From Chinchilla lanigera (lineage: Eukaryota; Chordata; Mammalia; Rodentia; Chinchillidae), in the NCBI RefSeq assembly GCF_000276665.1, contig NW_004955438.1, forward strand, positions 5,932,949 to 5,996,948: a stretch of DNA of 64,000 nucleotides, written 5' to 3'. How positions within the stretch are numbered: position 1 is the first letter of the stretch; every line of letters begins with the position of its first letter. A program made the translations under genes and the position numbers. This document shows, in pieces, positions 36,660 to 47,210 of this stretch. Below the pieces are notes generated by a model that was not told where the DNA came from, did not search any database, and worked only from the letters and a program-made list of their open reading frames with translations.

Positions 36660-37548
36660 CTGTGACTTATTTTTTAAATTTCTAAATGTTGTTTTGCATA
36701 TAACTAGGTTCACTGATCTTTTCTTCTTTCCTTTGTCAGCATTTCATGTTTTTAGTAAGACATTTTTGACAAGTGGAGGTCATAAAAATATTTTCTTATG
36801 TTTTAGTCCAAAAGTTTTATTGTTTCCCCTTGCAAACTGATATTTGTAATCCATCTGAAATAGACTTTTGCAGGAGGTGTGCAGGAGGAATGAAGTTCAA
36901 ATTTCCCAGCACCATTTAATAAAAAGTCCGTTCACTCTCTGTTGTGTTTCAGTTTATCATATGCGTGTGGAACAGTCTTCTAGTCTACGCTTAGTAGACT
37001 ATAGGTATAGGATATTTTCATTTGTTTTCTATTGCTTTACATGACATCATTTTAAATGAATATTATGCCTCATTTGTGATATTTCAAGGTTTATTCTTCT
37101 TCAAAATTATCCTGTATAGCTGGGCCTCATAGATTTCTAGTAAAATTAAAATCAGCTAAATTTTACTTGCAAAATAAAACAAAAAAAATCAAACTGCAAA
37201 ACCAAAAGTGTGAATTTTTTCATGAGAATACCTTCACTATATACCAGTGCTGACAGTTTTGACTGCTTAGCAATAGTGAGTTCTCCAGTACTGAAAGATG
37301 ACATTGTTCTCCAATTACACTGATATTTAAAAATTTCTGATCTTACTTAAATCATTTAATGCTTACATTTATTGGACATATGGGTGGATAGTTGAGCTAT
37401 ATGATGATGCACATTTTGTATATTTCTTAAAATTTTTTTTTATGTTTGTGACTGGGATTGGTTTACACTGATTTATGTTTGTGACAAAATTGGTTTGTAC
37501 ACTTGCACTGTAACTTGAAATCTTATATGTTACCTGATTGAAATCACA

Positions 37549-37578
37549 GATGTGAGGGTGATCTGGCTGCGACATCTG
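37549..37578 (+). pseudogene. 7SK RNA 5'-end fragment (tailless retropseudogene)
   Basis: GATGTGAGGGTGATCTGGCTGCGACATCTG matches nucleotides 2-31 of mammalian 7SK small nuclear RNA with a single difference (T for C at the GGGCGATC position), then stops abruptly with no A tail. Direct repeats TGAAATCACA lie at 37539-37548 and 37577-37586, sharing two bases with the insert end. A 3'-truncated, tail-less RNA copy between target-site duplications is the signature of a tailless retropseudogene. The fragment is far too short to be a functional 7SK gene. Confidence 0.8.
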
Positions 37579-37589
37579 AAATCACAAAT

Positions 37590-37960
37590 TTTTTTGCTAT
37601 TCCATGTATACCTCATGTTAAATGCAAATTATAAAGGTATATAATAAATATAGCATTATATATATAATAGAATTGTACTGTACTTACAAATATATATATT
37701 TAAAATTGACTGTACAAAAGGTAAATAACAGTTTTAATCATTTATTACTAATATACAGATGTGTTTGAACAATTCACTCTTATCCTGTGAACACAAAACA
37801 TCACTTCCTCGTTCTATTATCCTTTTGTGTGGAATAGTCATAATTTTCTATGGGCATGGTATCATGACAAGGAAGATACCATTGTTTTCTCAATCTCTCT
37901 TCATTTTATTTCTTTTTTCATGTACTATTGTACTGCTTAAATTTCTACATAATGTCGTGT
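37590..37960. other. Unique or undetectably old sequence
   Basis: AT-rich, with TATATA tracts at about 37640-37695. No family recognised. It may be part of the surrounding decayed L1. Confidence 0.4.
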
Positions 37961-38062
37961 AGGAGTATTGAGGTAGAATATCACTGCCTTCTTATCATTA
38001 GATGTGAAGTTAGCTCTAGATTTTTCCCTTGATGGTGTTTTTTCTTAATTTTCTTAGTGATT

Positions 38063-38143
38063 TTTGTTTGCTTGTTACTGGGAATCGAGTTCAGGACCTT
38101 GCGCTTGCCAGGCACTGTGCCCCTGAGCTATACCCTCAGCCCC
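38063..38143 (-). mobile_element. ID-type SINE (antisense)
   Basis: TTGCTTGTTACTGGGAATCGAGTTCAGG, CTTGCGCTTGCCAGGCAC and CCCTGAGCTATACCCTCAGCCCC is a reverse-complement ID of the older sub-type. Candidate flanking repeats (TAGTGATTTTT / TAGAGTTTTTG) are imperfect. Confidence 0.9.
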
Positions 38144-38724
38144 TAGAGTTTTTGATTTAAATAAATACTGAGTCATAAAAAAGTCTCCTGTATCTGTCAG
38201 AATGACCGTTGCTCTTTTTAGTCTGTTGATATGTGAATCATGCTGATTGATTTTAAAGTATTAAAATTCCTTGATGATTATTTTGAAGATAAAAATGATC
38301 TGCATAAATTTCTCATTGTTTGATCTTTGTCTTCACGCTTTTTCTGTATTTTAAAAAATTAATCATTGTTATGCAGCTCATCATTAAATATAGCATCTGG
38401 GACATTTATTGATTTGCTCTGATTGTTGTTTCTGATAAGTTTTTTATATGCTTTCCATATTATGACACATGAGATAATTTTTAATTGACTCTAATATTGT
38501 GTATAAAAATTTTGCGTTAAGTCTATCTTCTTCCAGAGAGAAAATTACCTTCCAATTTCCTAAATTCCAAGACCAGGGGCCGCCTGCACCTGTGCAGCCA
38601 CACACTGTGTTAAGCAGTAGTCAGTTTGGTGAAGCACAGCCTTCCTCGATGTTTATTACGTGGCTTTCTCAGTTTTCAACAGAGAGCTTGGAGCTTTATT
38701 TAGTGGACTAAATTTGAATGAGTG

Positions 38725-38935
38725 TGGATTTTTGTTTTTAGTATTGGTGATTGAACTAAGGGTCTCAAACACGCTACGAAACTGCTCCACTACGGAGCTA
38801 CAATCTCAGAACTTTTTTTTTTTTTTTCAATTTTATTTCAAGACAGAATCTTGCTAAATTTCTTACACCACTGCAGTCTACTGGAATTCTAATCTTTGTG
38901 TTACAGGACTGTGATGGCTCTGCTCTTCCTTTTAG
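38725..38935 (-). mobile_element. B1-ID dimeric SINE (antisense), old
   Basis: The left half is an antisense ID (TTTTTAGTATTGGTGATTGAAC, AGGGTCTCAAACACGC, CTCCACTACGGAGCTACAATCTCAG). A T-run then leads into an antisense B1 (TTTTATTTCAAGACAGAATCTTGCTAAATTTC ... GTGTTACAGG). In sense this is B1, A-rich linker, ID: the same order as the dimer at 15287. More diverged than that copy. Confidence 0.75.
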
Positions 38936-39222
38936 TGTCATCATTTAAAAATTTTAGCTTTTCAAGCTACATTTCCTCTAAACCTGACTAATATATCAAT
39001 GTGTAATTACGTTCTTACATCTTTCTTCAAAGTCTTTACCCCCAATTTACTGTTTCACATTGACCATTGCAGCTTTCATTGGATAAAATTTTTTGGAAGT
39101 ATTGTTTCCCTTTCAATTTCTTTAAAGAGTTTCAACATTAGTGGCATTAGTTCTCTAAATTTCTTAAAGGTATTCAACAGTAAATCTGTCAGGGCCTGCA
39201 CTTTTCTTTGTTAGTAATTTTT

Positions 39223-39304
39223 TTTTTCTTGGTACCGGAGATCGAACTCATGACCTTGCGCTTGCCAGGCAGGCGCTGGGCTGCCCAGGTAAATCCCCAG
39301 CCTC
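39223..39304 (-). mobile_element. ID-type SINE (antisense)
   Basis: CTTGGTACCGGAGATCGAACTCATGACC, CTTGCGCTTGCCAGGCAGGCGC and GGTAAATCCCCAGCC. Resembles the young subfamily but is more diverged in the box A region. Imperfect flanking repeats GTTAGTAATTTTT / GTCAGTAAATTTTT. Confidence 0.92.
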
Positions 39305-39981
39305 TGTCAGTAAATTTTTAATTTAATTCCAAATTTCATTGGTTGATATTGGGTTATTTAGAATTTTTATGTCTTCTTGGTTTAGTTTTGGCAATTTGAT
39401 TGTGTCTAGGATCTTTCCATTTCTTTCGTGTTTTTCATGTTAGTGTATAGTCTCATAGTAGGTATTGATGGTCTGCTGGATTTCAGTGGGGTCCATTGTT
39501 ATTTAGCCCTTTTCATTCCTAATTGTTTGAATATCTTTTCTTTCCTCTTTTTGATAAGGTTGGCTAATAGTTTATCAATTGCATTTATCCTTTTAAAGAA
39601 CCAACTTTTCAATTCATTGATTTTCTGAATTGCTTTCTTGGTCTCTATTGCATTCATTTCTGCTATTATCTTTTTAATTTCTTCTCTCATATGGGCTTTG
39701 AGTTTGATTTGTTCTTCTTTTCCTAGAAGTTTGAGGTTCAACATTAGGTTATTCATTTAAGCTCATTTTGTTTTCATCATGTGTGAGTTCATCACTATAA
39801 ATCTCCCTTGTAGGACTGCTTTCATTGCGTCCTATAAGTTTTGGTACATTATATTGACATTATTGTTCAATTTTATGTACTATTTAATTTTATCTTTAAT
39901 TTCCTCTGTGAACCATTGGTTATTCGGAAGGGTGTTGTTTAATTTCCTTGTGTTTACATAGTTTTTGTGATTTCCTTTTTT

Positions 39982-40081
39982 TTTTTTGGTATTTTGGTTT
40001 TTCTCCGGTACCGGGAACCGAACTCACGACCTTGCGCTTGCCAGGCAGGCGCTTTTGCCGCTGAGCTAAATCCCCAGCCCC
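39982..40081 (-). mobile_element. Young ID SINE (antisense), perfect 16-bp TSD
   Basis: T-run, then TTTTTCTCCGGTACCGGGAAC, CTCACGACCTTGCGC and GAGCTAAATCCCCAGCCCC. TGTGATTTCCTTTTTT is repeated exactly at 39966-39981 and 40082-40097. Probably the youngest ID of the window, inserted into a decayed L1 ORF2. Confidence 0.96.
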
Positions 40082-40215
40082 TGTGATTTCCTTTTTTGTT
40101 GATTTTCACTTTCATTGTGCTATGGTCAGATAGTATGCATGGGATGGCTTCCATTTTACTTAAACATGTTTTGTCAGCTAATATGTGGTCTATTAGAAAA
40201 TTATTTTCTGAAATA

Positions 40216-40605
40216 ATTTTACAGTATATTTCAAAATATCAGTAAAATTGAGTCCCTGTGAGATTATTGAAATCAAAGATAGGGATCAAGCAGGGATATT
40301 ATTCACCAACAGATGTAAAAGCTCTGCTTAACTCATGTTTACTCTAGGGCCTGGAACATACCCAAAGAATATGAAATTTGTTTTTTGAGTTTTTGTGCAA
40401 GGGACTGCATTTTTGAGTTGGTTATGTTACCTTTTATTTGGCAGAGAGCACAGCTAAAGGAAAAGTATTTATCATAAAATAGTAAATGTCTACCATCAAA
40501 TAGAAAGTAGCTTAATAGATACAAGAATCATATCACAATGAGCATTATACTTACATATTATTGTCAAGATCGATCATTTCATATGGCATGAAGTTTTGGG
40601 AGAAA
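40216..40605. other. Unique sequence, nothing recognised
   Basis: Right boundary of the L1 block. No family, RNA gene or open frame of interest seen. Confidence 0.45.
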
Positions 40606-40610
40606 ACTCT

Positions 40611-40643
40611 ATGTGCATGTGTGTGTGTGTGTGTGTGTGTATG
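40611..40643. repeat. TG microsatellite
   Basis: About twelve TG units with two interruptions. The short frames on both strands over it are artefacts. Confidence 0.92.
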
Positions 40644-42730
40644 TGGCATGTTTGTTTCATACATAAGCCTTTGCATCATAACTTGAAAAGAAGTCCAATC
40701 ATTATTTATACTTGGTTTCAATGTGTTTATTGTCACCTTACTGCCATCCTGAACATCACTGTCTTATTATTGAATTTAAGAAAATAAGTAATAAAAGGCT
40801 TTTTCTCAATTTGAGAATTTATAAAAATTGTTTCAAAATGAGCTCTTAAAAACTAAAGCATAAACTTTACTTTTCACAGCATGAGAGGAAAGTTTTAATC
40901 TCTTAGTCCAAAATACCCAAATGACCCTGGACTGCTCACTTAGCTTAAAGCACGAGTGGTCCCTTTCCCTGTCACACCACAGCTTCATTCCTTGCTTGTG
41001 GGAAGTAGAACCTTAAAGCGACAGTAGTTATTAGTTAAGCACATTTCAAAAGGAAGCTTAACACTGACAAATAAACACATTTAATGAAGTGAGATTATTC
41101 TTAACTAAAGTGCTGATGGACTGTAAGATTAGCTACAGCAAACAAAATTTCTCCCATGTCCTCTCCTGCCAATATCTCAGATTCCCAGCTGGAGAAAGAA
41201 GAGGTAAAATTCAGCCTGTGCTCAGTAATCAGACAGCTACAAAAGTATTGCAATTCTATAGCCCTATGTAGTAGAAATGGCAGACAAATCCTAAGTCATA
41301 ACGTCTAAGAAGAGACAGGAAAGCTTGCTTATGTTTGATTGTTGTGCTTTTGTGAGTTCCTCCTTATAATCACTGAAATATACAGTCTATATAGAAATAT
41401 AATTTTTTCCTATTGTTTCTCCAAAAGTCTTTGCTACTGTGTTGTAAAAGGTATAATAATATTGATCTCCATTTAAGAAATACAGAAAAATTACCTGTGG
41501 GGCTATGCTAGGTAAACTATCCTGATGAAATTAGATACACTAAAATGAACCAGTGTGAGTTGAATATTGTTTAAGAAACAGCATAGACTATATGCTCCTT
41601 TCCCTTAGGGAGGAAAAGAGGAAGAGAGGAAAGATGGAGGAAGGAAGGAAAAGGTCAAGAGAGAGAGAATGGAAGAGTGGGAAGAAATCACAGAACAATA
41701 GTTTTAAATAGTCTCTGAATCAAAAATATAGGCATGAGATATTAATAAATTAAGTGCATTGTTATGCATATATTTGAAAAAATATAGTTGTAGTCTGTTA
41801 ACTTTGGTTGCTTAAAGAATTACTGCAAAACCAATTCAGTTGCAGCAGTCTGTATTAATCAGCAACATGGGCTGACTGTACAGGACCAGAGTTCGTTTGC
41901 TCACATGAAGTATATAAGCAGGGGCTCTTCAAAACAGGAAGAAGTTATGGAAAGAAATGTTTCCTTAAAATAAAATAAGGACTAACAATCTTAAAACACT
42001 TTTGTAGAACAAGCAAATACTAAAGCAATTCCTTTATCTTGTCAATTACAAATTTGCACCGACATAATGCACAAATAAGTTGATGTAATTTCTCAGCAGG
42101 TTATGAAAATGGTGTATTAGCACCTTTTTTTCCCCATAATCTCACTGTCCTCACTTGCTCCACTGGGGCTATTCTGCAGGAGCCTCACCATAGACCACTT
42201 AAAACCTACCTTCAATACATTTGGTTAAGGAGGTACAGGGAGAACTAGCTCTGTGTATTTTCCCTGAGGAATCAGATGTGCTTTGCAAGATTTCAACCAT
42301 TCAGTTCTTTGCAACCTCCTGGAGGAAATCCAGTATCAAAAGCACACATTTTTTGTATAGTGTGTTCACCTTCCACCCTTTATTCCGGAAGGACATTGTG
42401 CCCATACTTTCTGCATCTGTTTTTCTTGCACCTTTTCATGTCCATGAATCCTAGGTTCTTGTGTAAAGAAAAAACAGACCTCTGTGAATCATGCCTACAT
42501 TATTTCCAAAAGGAAATGCAAATAGAGCCTTCTAGAGATAGAAGCTAAAGAGCTGGTGAAATCTTCAGCAAGGTGAAAATACAATTTATACCTGGTACTA
42601 AGAAATGTTTTGCTTTTCCTCAGCTGTATAAATAATGATGGCAAGTCCTTAACTCATGCTACCTTATTTTTTTCTTCTACTACACATTAATTATAAACCA
42701 CTGGGGTATTGCCCTTCCCAAAAGGAACTC
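40644..42730. other. Unique sequence with a purine-rich tract
   Basis: A GGAA/GAGA-rich stretch at about 41608-41690 is the only feature. Overlapping 77- and 90-codon frames at 42221-42548 show no recognisable domain. Confidence 0.45.
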
Positions 42731-42736
42731 TTTACA

Positions 42737-43012
42737 TTGTAGTGATATCAGCCTCTGTACACCTATGTGTAGTTCTGATATAACTCTGTAACATAAATTC
42801 TACCCAACCAGACTGAAGAATGTTAATGAATACCCAACCAGACTATAAAATGCTAGTGTATGCACACATAAGAGAGATAGAGACAAGAAAATTGTACAGA
42901 AGTGTACAACTATGCCAGGCACTTAGCCATTGGATACAAATCCACTAAGTCAGTGGATTTGAATAAAGTTGCTTCCTTGGGAAAAAGGCCTCGGTGTTCC
43001 ATTTCTTTACAC
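42737..43012 (+). mobile_element. Candidate solo LTR, family unknown
   Basis: The order of signals fits an LTR: an upstream tandem pair of about 30 bases (TACCCAACCAGACT at 42803 and 42832), a TATA-like CTATAAAAT (about 42843), GAATAAAG (about 42961), and a U5-like end GGCCTCGGTGTTCC..TTTACACAACA. I cannot name the family and no flanking duplication was identified. It could also be unique sequence with chance signals. Confidence 0.4.
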
Positions 43013-43152
43013 AACAATCCCACATCACAACCACAGATTACACATTCTTTCCAGAAAAAAAAAGCCTAGCATACATATATAAATAAAATTTAGACAATTT
43101 CAGAATTTACAAAGAGCTTTATAAACTTGTGCTAATTATGCCTACTTAAGGA

Positions 43153-43268
43153 CAGATATGGATACAGATATAGCTATAGATGTAGATATAGATATAGAGA
43201 TAGATGACATAGATATAGATAGATACGGATTGGACAGATATAGATATAGATAAATATAGATAAGGATA
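43153..43268. repeat. GATATA / GATA microsatellite
   Basis: About 115 bases of imperfect AGATAT and AGAT units on the plus strand with interruptions (GGATTGGAC near 43229). Likely length-polymorphic. Confidence 0.92.
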
Positions 43269-43639
43269 ATCACTATACCATTTTTGGAAGTTTAGAAACT
43301 CAAATCTCTTAGAAACTAAAGTTTTCTTTTAACTTTCATCATTTCTGTAGCTCAGACCTTTTCCCTTTCATGAAAAAGTCCCCATATTTACAACAGCTGA
43401 GAGGTCTTCCGGTATACAGACCATCTTCCTTCCGCTAACTACATTTCCCACCCTTCCAAATTTTTCTGCAATATTTTCCAGGAACAGAATATTTTCTCTT
43501 GAGCCTTAAAAAATGCACCATGTGCTACAGGCCATTACTTCTACTTTCTTATGCCTTTCATTACCTAAAAGTGTCCCTGTCTTCCTGGAAAGCTGTATTT
43601 ATTGTATGTGATATTCATGTAGGTAAACAGTCTAAGTGA

Positions 43640-43800
43640 GGATCTCATTCTGCCACTTGTACCTGTGCAACTTTGACAAAGTGACATCAGCTCTCTGAAC
43701 TTCAGTGCTCTCACTCATTTGGTGAGGATGGGAACATTGAGTTGTTTGCATATTAAAAGATTTAATTCATGTAAAACAGGATGGTTGCTGACTAACCAGA
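43640..43800 (+). repeat. MIR SINE
   Basis: CATTCTGCCACTTGTACCTGTGCAACTTTGACAAAGTGAC, CTCTGAACTTCAGTGCTC, and TGAGGATGGGAACATTGAG..ATTAAAAGATTTAATTCATGTAAAAC follow the forward MIR order. Confidence 0.72.
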
Positions 43801-43904
43801 GTCCCAAACAGTGCTGAACTCGGTTTCATATTTCACATATCTTATTCTAGAAGACCCTGATTCCTATGTTCCCCCTTGTGACATTTATTAACAACTTTCT
43901 CTCT

Positions 43905-44030
43905 TTTTTTCAAAACAGGGACTTGCTATGCAGTTCAGGCTGGTCTTCAACATGTAATCTAGGCCTTCATCACTAATTGGTTGGATTTCTGTAATTTTCT
44001 CCTAAGTGCTCAGCCTGCTACACCTAAGAT
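43905..44030 (-). mobile_element. Truncated B1 SINE (antisense)
   Basis: TTTTCAAAACAGGGACTTGCTATGCAGTTCAGGCTGGTCTTCAAC is the 3' half of a reverse-complement B1. Homology fades after about 43965 with scattered B1-like words (CCTAAGTGCTCAGCCTGC). Old and degraded. Confidence 0.65.
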
Positions 44031-44204
44031 GTTCTCTACACCATTGTCAATGTAGTCTATGCTGCACATCTCAACAGTTCATTCATTGGCTTACAGCTCC
44101 CTAATGGTATCTTTACATTTCAGCTTACATATGAATCTACAGGCATACCCTTTATTTTGCCCTTTAATGCCAGCCAAATAAGTGTATTTTTATGTCCAGT
44201 ATTA

Positions 44205-44695
44205 GTCTCTGGAGAATCAGGTAAACAAAGCTGATAGGATACATCAATAGATACATGAGAGAGGATTTATCAGGGCAATAAGATCATATAGCTGTGGTGG
44301 TTGAGAAATCCCATGACAAGTCACCCATAGGTTGAAGCTCTGGGTGCCAATAAAATGGCTTAATCCCATAATGAAGGTTCATAACCAAGAAATTAATGGT
44401 GTAACTCTCAGTCCAAGACCAAAAACTTGAGAAGTCAGGGTATAAGTTCTGGAGTCTAAAGCCCAGGTAGCCTGGTGTTCTGATGTCCAAGGCAACAGAA
44501 AAAGTCTATTCCAGCACTCAGACCAATTTATCTTTTCTATTTGTTCTCTTTAGGTCCATGGACTGGTCCAATTAGACTCACAGGCCAAACTCTGCTGGAA
44601 ATATTCTCACAGATCCATCCAAAATAATGCTTTACCAGGCTCCAGATTTTCCTTAATCCAGTCTAGCTGACATCTAAAATGAACTGTCACTTCTG
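44205..44695 (-). mobile_element. ERVL-type LTR (MLT2-like), antisense
   Basis: The left end GTCTCTGGAGAATCAGG..AACAAAGCTGATAGGATAC is the reverse complement of the '..TCTCTGGAGAACCCTGAC' LTR end. The right end CTAGCTGACATCTAAAATGAACTGTCAC is the reverse complement of the 'GTGATGGTTAATTTTATGTGTCAACTTGAC' start. Both ends of one LTR are therefore present about 490 bases apart. Non-coding; the 68-codon frame inside is incidental. Confidence 0.65.
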
Positions 44696-44699
44696 CAAA

Positions 44700-45060
44700 C
44701 TTGCAGAGGTTATTAAATTAAATTAATTAAAGAAAAGGTAAGTTTGACTTGCAATCAAGTTTTTCAGTGAGCTTTATGTAAAGTATCTGCTACATCTGAC
44801 AGCTGTTGGAAAACGGCCCAATCTATGTCCAATGCAGTATTATCATTTAACCCACGAACATATGTTGGCTAAGAAATAATTTGATCATCCTTCAAGGACC
44901 AATAATCTTGAGGACCATTGGAAATGGAGGTATACAAGGCTAAAAGCTATGCCCTTCCCCTCTCTTTGTTCTCTTTTACTTGTACATAGACCCATCAGTT
45001 GGGGAGTTATACCTCTCTGTGGTATTCGTTCCTAATATAGGAACCTGATATTGCTTCTAG
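44700..45060. other. Unique sequence, nothing recognised
   Basis: No recognised family or coding frame. Confidence 0.45.
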
Positions 45061-45064
45061 GTTT

Positions 45065-45640
45065 CTTTTTAAATTGAATTATGAATACACACAAAAAGTT
45101 GCAAAAATGCACTCAAAATAGTAGTTTGTAGGGTTTTTTTATTTGCATTTTCTACACCTATGTCATCACCATCTAGATTAAGGCAAATACTTTAAATTCC
45201 CAAATACTTTCCTGTGTTCCTCCTACATGGAGAACACCTGGCCTCCAGAGGTAACTTGACTATCCTGACTTCTTCCTTTAGTAATAAATGTTAACTCTTT
45301 CCCAGCTTCACCTAGATGGAATTATAAAATAGGTAGTCTTTCTGTCTTGTTTGCTTTATGGCAACAAAATACATACAAAATGCATCCAAACCTAAGATTA
45401 TTTTATCTTCCCTTGCACTATTGCATAGTATCCCACTGAATTAATATATTACAACTTTTTTCCAGTGTCCTGTTAATGGACATTTGAAAAATTCCCGGTA
45501 TAAGGCTGTAGTTAATAAACATTCTTGTATGTATCTCTTGGTGAACAAATATTATTTTGTTTTATATATGTACATAGTTAGAGGCAAACCTGCTTAATCA
45601 CAGAGTACTATAGCAATTAAGATTTTTTAAATTGTTGCAT
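45065..45640 (-). repeat. Probable ancient L1 3' region (antisense)
   Basis: CACCTATGTCATCACCATCTAGATTAAGGC, CCTAGATGGAATTATAAAATAGGTAG, GCACTATTGCATAGTATCCCACTG and GTCCTGTTAATGGACATTTGAAAAATTCCC resemble antisense old-L1 3' landmarks in order. Highly diverged. Confidence 0.55.
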
Positions 45641-45917
45641 ATTTCTGATTTTTATTTTACTTCCTGCATTAAACAATGAACAGCCCTTTCTGACTTGTAT
45701 GTATAATGTCACATAAGTTTTCACAATTGTTCTTCCTTTATGTAGTATTTCATTCTCTTCAGATACCCCACCATGTGCAATAAAGAAATCACAATTAATC
45801 CCTTAAAATTGATCCTTACAATTAAAGACTTAACAATAAAAAATGGATATTTGCTTTTACATTCTGTTTGTATGTGTGTCTCCTGGTACTTTGTAAGAAT
45901 ATCTCGATATTATAAAT

Positions 45918-46338
45918 CAGCAGTTGCCAACTATTTTTACATCAGGGACTAGTTTCACGGAAGACATGTTTTCCATATATGAGTGTGTATGTGTGGATTT
46001 CTTATTGTTTATTTTTATTATTAGTATATGTTTAAAATACATAGTTATTTCGTTCCCCAACTCCAACTCAGATCATCAGGCACTGGATTTCCAGAGGGAC
46101 CCTGCAGCCTAGATCCTGTGCTGTGTACTTCACAAGGGTAGGGCTCTTGTTTCTGTAGGAATCAAAAGCCACCACTATTCTTGGGGAGGTAGAACTGAGG
46201 TTTCATGCCAGTGAGGGAGCACAGCTGTAGATGCACGTGAAACACTTTATTTGCACACTGCTACTTCCAGTGATATGATCCAGTTCCTGAAAGGGCGTGG
46301 GCAATACTGGTGTGTGATCGGTGGACTGGGGACTCCTG
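45918..46338. mobile_element. hAT (Charlie/MER1-like) non-autonomous DNA transposon
   Basis: The left end CAGCAGTTGCCAACTATTTTTAC..AGGGACTAGTTTCACGGAAGAC and an inner CAACTCAGATCATCAGGCA and CAGCCTAGATCC match a well-known mammalian hAT element. The right end GTGGACTGGGGACTCCTG, reverse-complemented, begins CAGGAGTCCCCAG and pairs with the left terminus. Eight-base flanks TTATAAAT (45910-45917) and TTACTAAT (46339-46346) agree at 6 of 8 positions, as expected for an old hAT target duplication. The exact family name is uncertain. No transposase is encoded. Confidence 0.78.
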
Positions 46339-46346
46339 TTACTAAT

Positions 46347-47150
46347 CACTGACACACGGCACTGGAAATTGAACATTTGTTTGGAAAACTTTTATTTTGG
46401 AATTTTATCTGTGTATAATTGGCATTGATTGTTGCCCTTTTCCAAAAATCCCTAGCTATGACTACGATTTATTTAAGATTTTTAGATTAATTAGCTTGAT
46501 TATTTTATAGAAAAATATACTTCAATGTTTTTCTCAATGTTGATTTTATTTTCAGGATTAATTTGTGTTCATAGCATTAAAATTAACATTTGCAATTATA
46601 TCCTGAAGTAGATGGTTTAATCTCGGTCATTCAAGTCTAATGCCAAATGGCTTAGGCAGAATATTCAGACTTTTCAGTGACCTTCACCCACTTCATGGTT
46701 CCAACATAACAGAATTTATGTCTTTGTGATTGTCCGACTTGCTGTAGAAGCTGCTTAAACGACTTCTGCAATGTAGTCTCATGTTTCACTTTAGTTGTAA
46801 CAGTTTTGGAAAGAAAACACAAGAGCTGAAGAATACTTCAGCAGAATTGGAAATAAAAGAAAAAAATAGGGCTTTTAGTGTTAAGATGCCAGATAATAGT
46901 GTTTCTTTGTTCTTTCTGGGAAATGTAAGTGATAAATTTCAGACAGAATGAAGCATATGATAAACAAGAACAAAATCTAAAGCAGGAAAGTAATCTGTGA
47001 TGCTGCTGATAGTGGCAATAAAATCCCACCCACGCTTACATGTACGAGGAGAGCGCCTCACTGAAATATATGGACTATTAGAAATCACTCACAATTTAAG
47101 CTTATTCAGATGTAATGAAACTTTTCACACAGCACCAGAGATTGTCTCAT
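46347..47150. other. Unique sequence, nothing recognised
   Basis: No recognisable repeat, which makes it a plausible first-intron or flanking region if 47160-47453 is really an exon. Short frames only. Confidence 0.45.
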
Positions 47151-47210
47151 AAAAATAATTCATTTCCTCTGATTTTCCCAGGACAAATAAGACCATTTTT
47201 TCCCGGTTAC

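Larger units (their letters stand above)
35985..38480 (-). mobile_element. Second ancient L1 (L1M-like), antisense, with nested insertions
   Basis: Landmarks of antisense L1 in order: TCTTTCACTTAGTATGATGCCTG with TTTATCCATGATGTTGCACA (about 36000-36045), GGTTTGAATTTCCATTTTTATAAG (36341), TCCCAGCACCATTTAATAAAAAG (36904), and ATGTGAATCATGCTGATTGATTTTAAAGTATTAAA (38231), from the ORF2 reverse-transcriptase/C-terminal region. It contains an ID (36568), a 7SK fragment (37549) and another ID (38063). Between about 37160 and 37960 the match is not traceable. Non-functional. Confidence 0.68.
39055..40215 (-). mobile_element. L1 ORF2 fragment, antisense (endonuclease-RT linker region)
   Basis: Antisense L1: GGAAGTATTGTTTCCCTTTCAATTTC and AAATCTGTCAGGGCCTGCACTTTTC (RT region), ACCAACTTTTCAATTCATTGATTTTC, then GAACCATTGGTTATTC and TGGTCTATTAGAAAAT toward ORF2's N-terminal half. 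On the minus strand an 85-codon frame survives at 39499-39756 and contains the typical linker peptide pattern ([20 protein letters not shown]). Two ID SINEs interrupt it. No intact ORF2. Confidence 0.85.
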
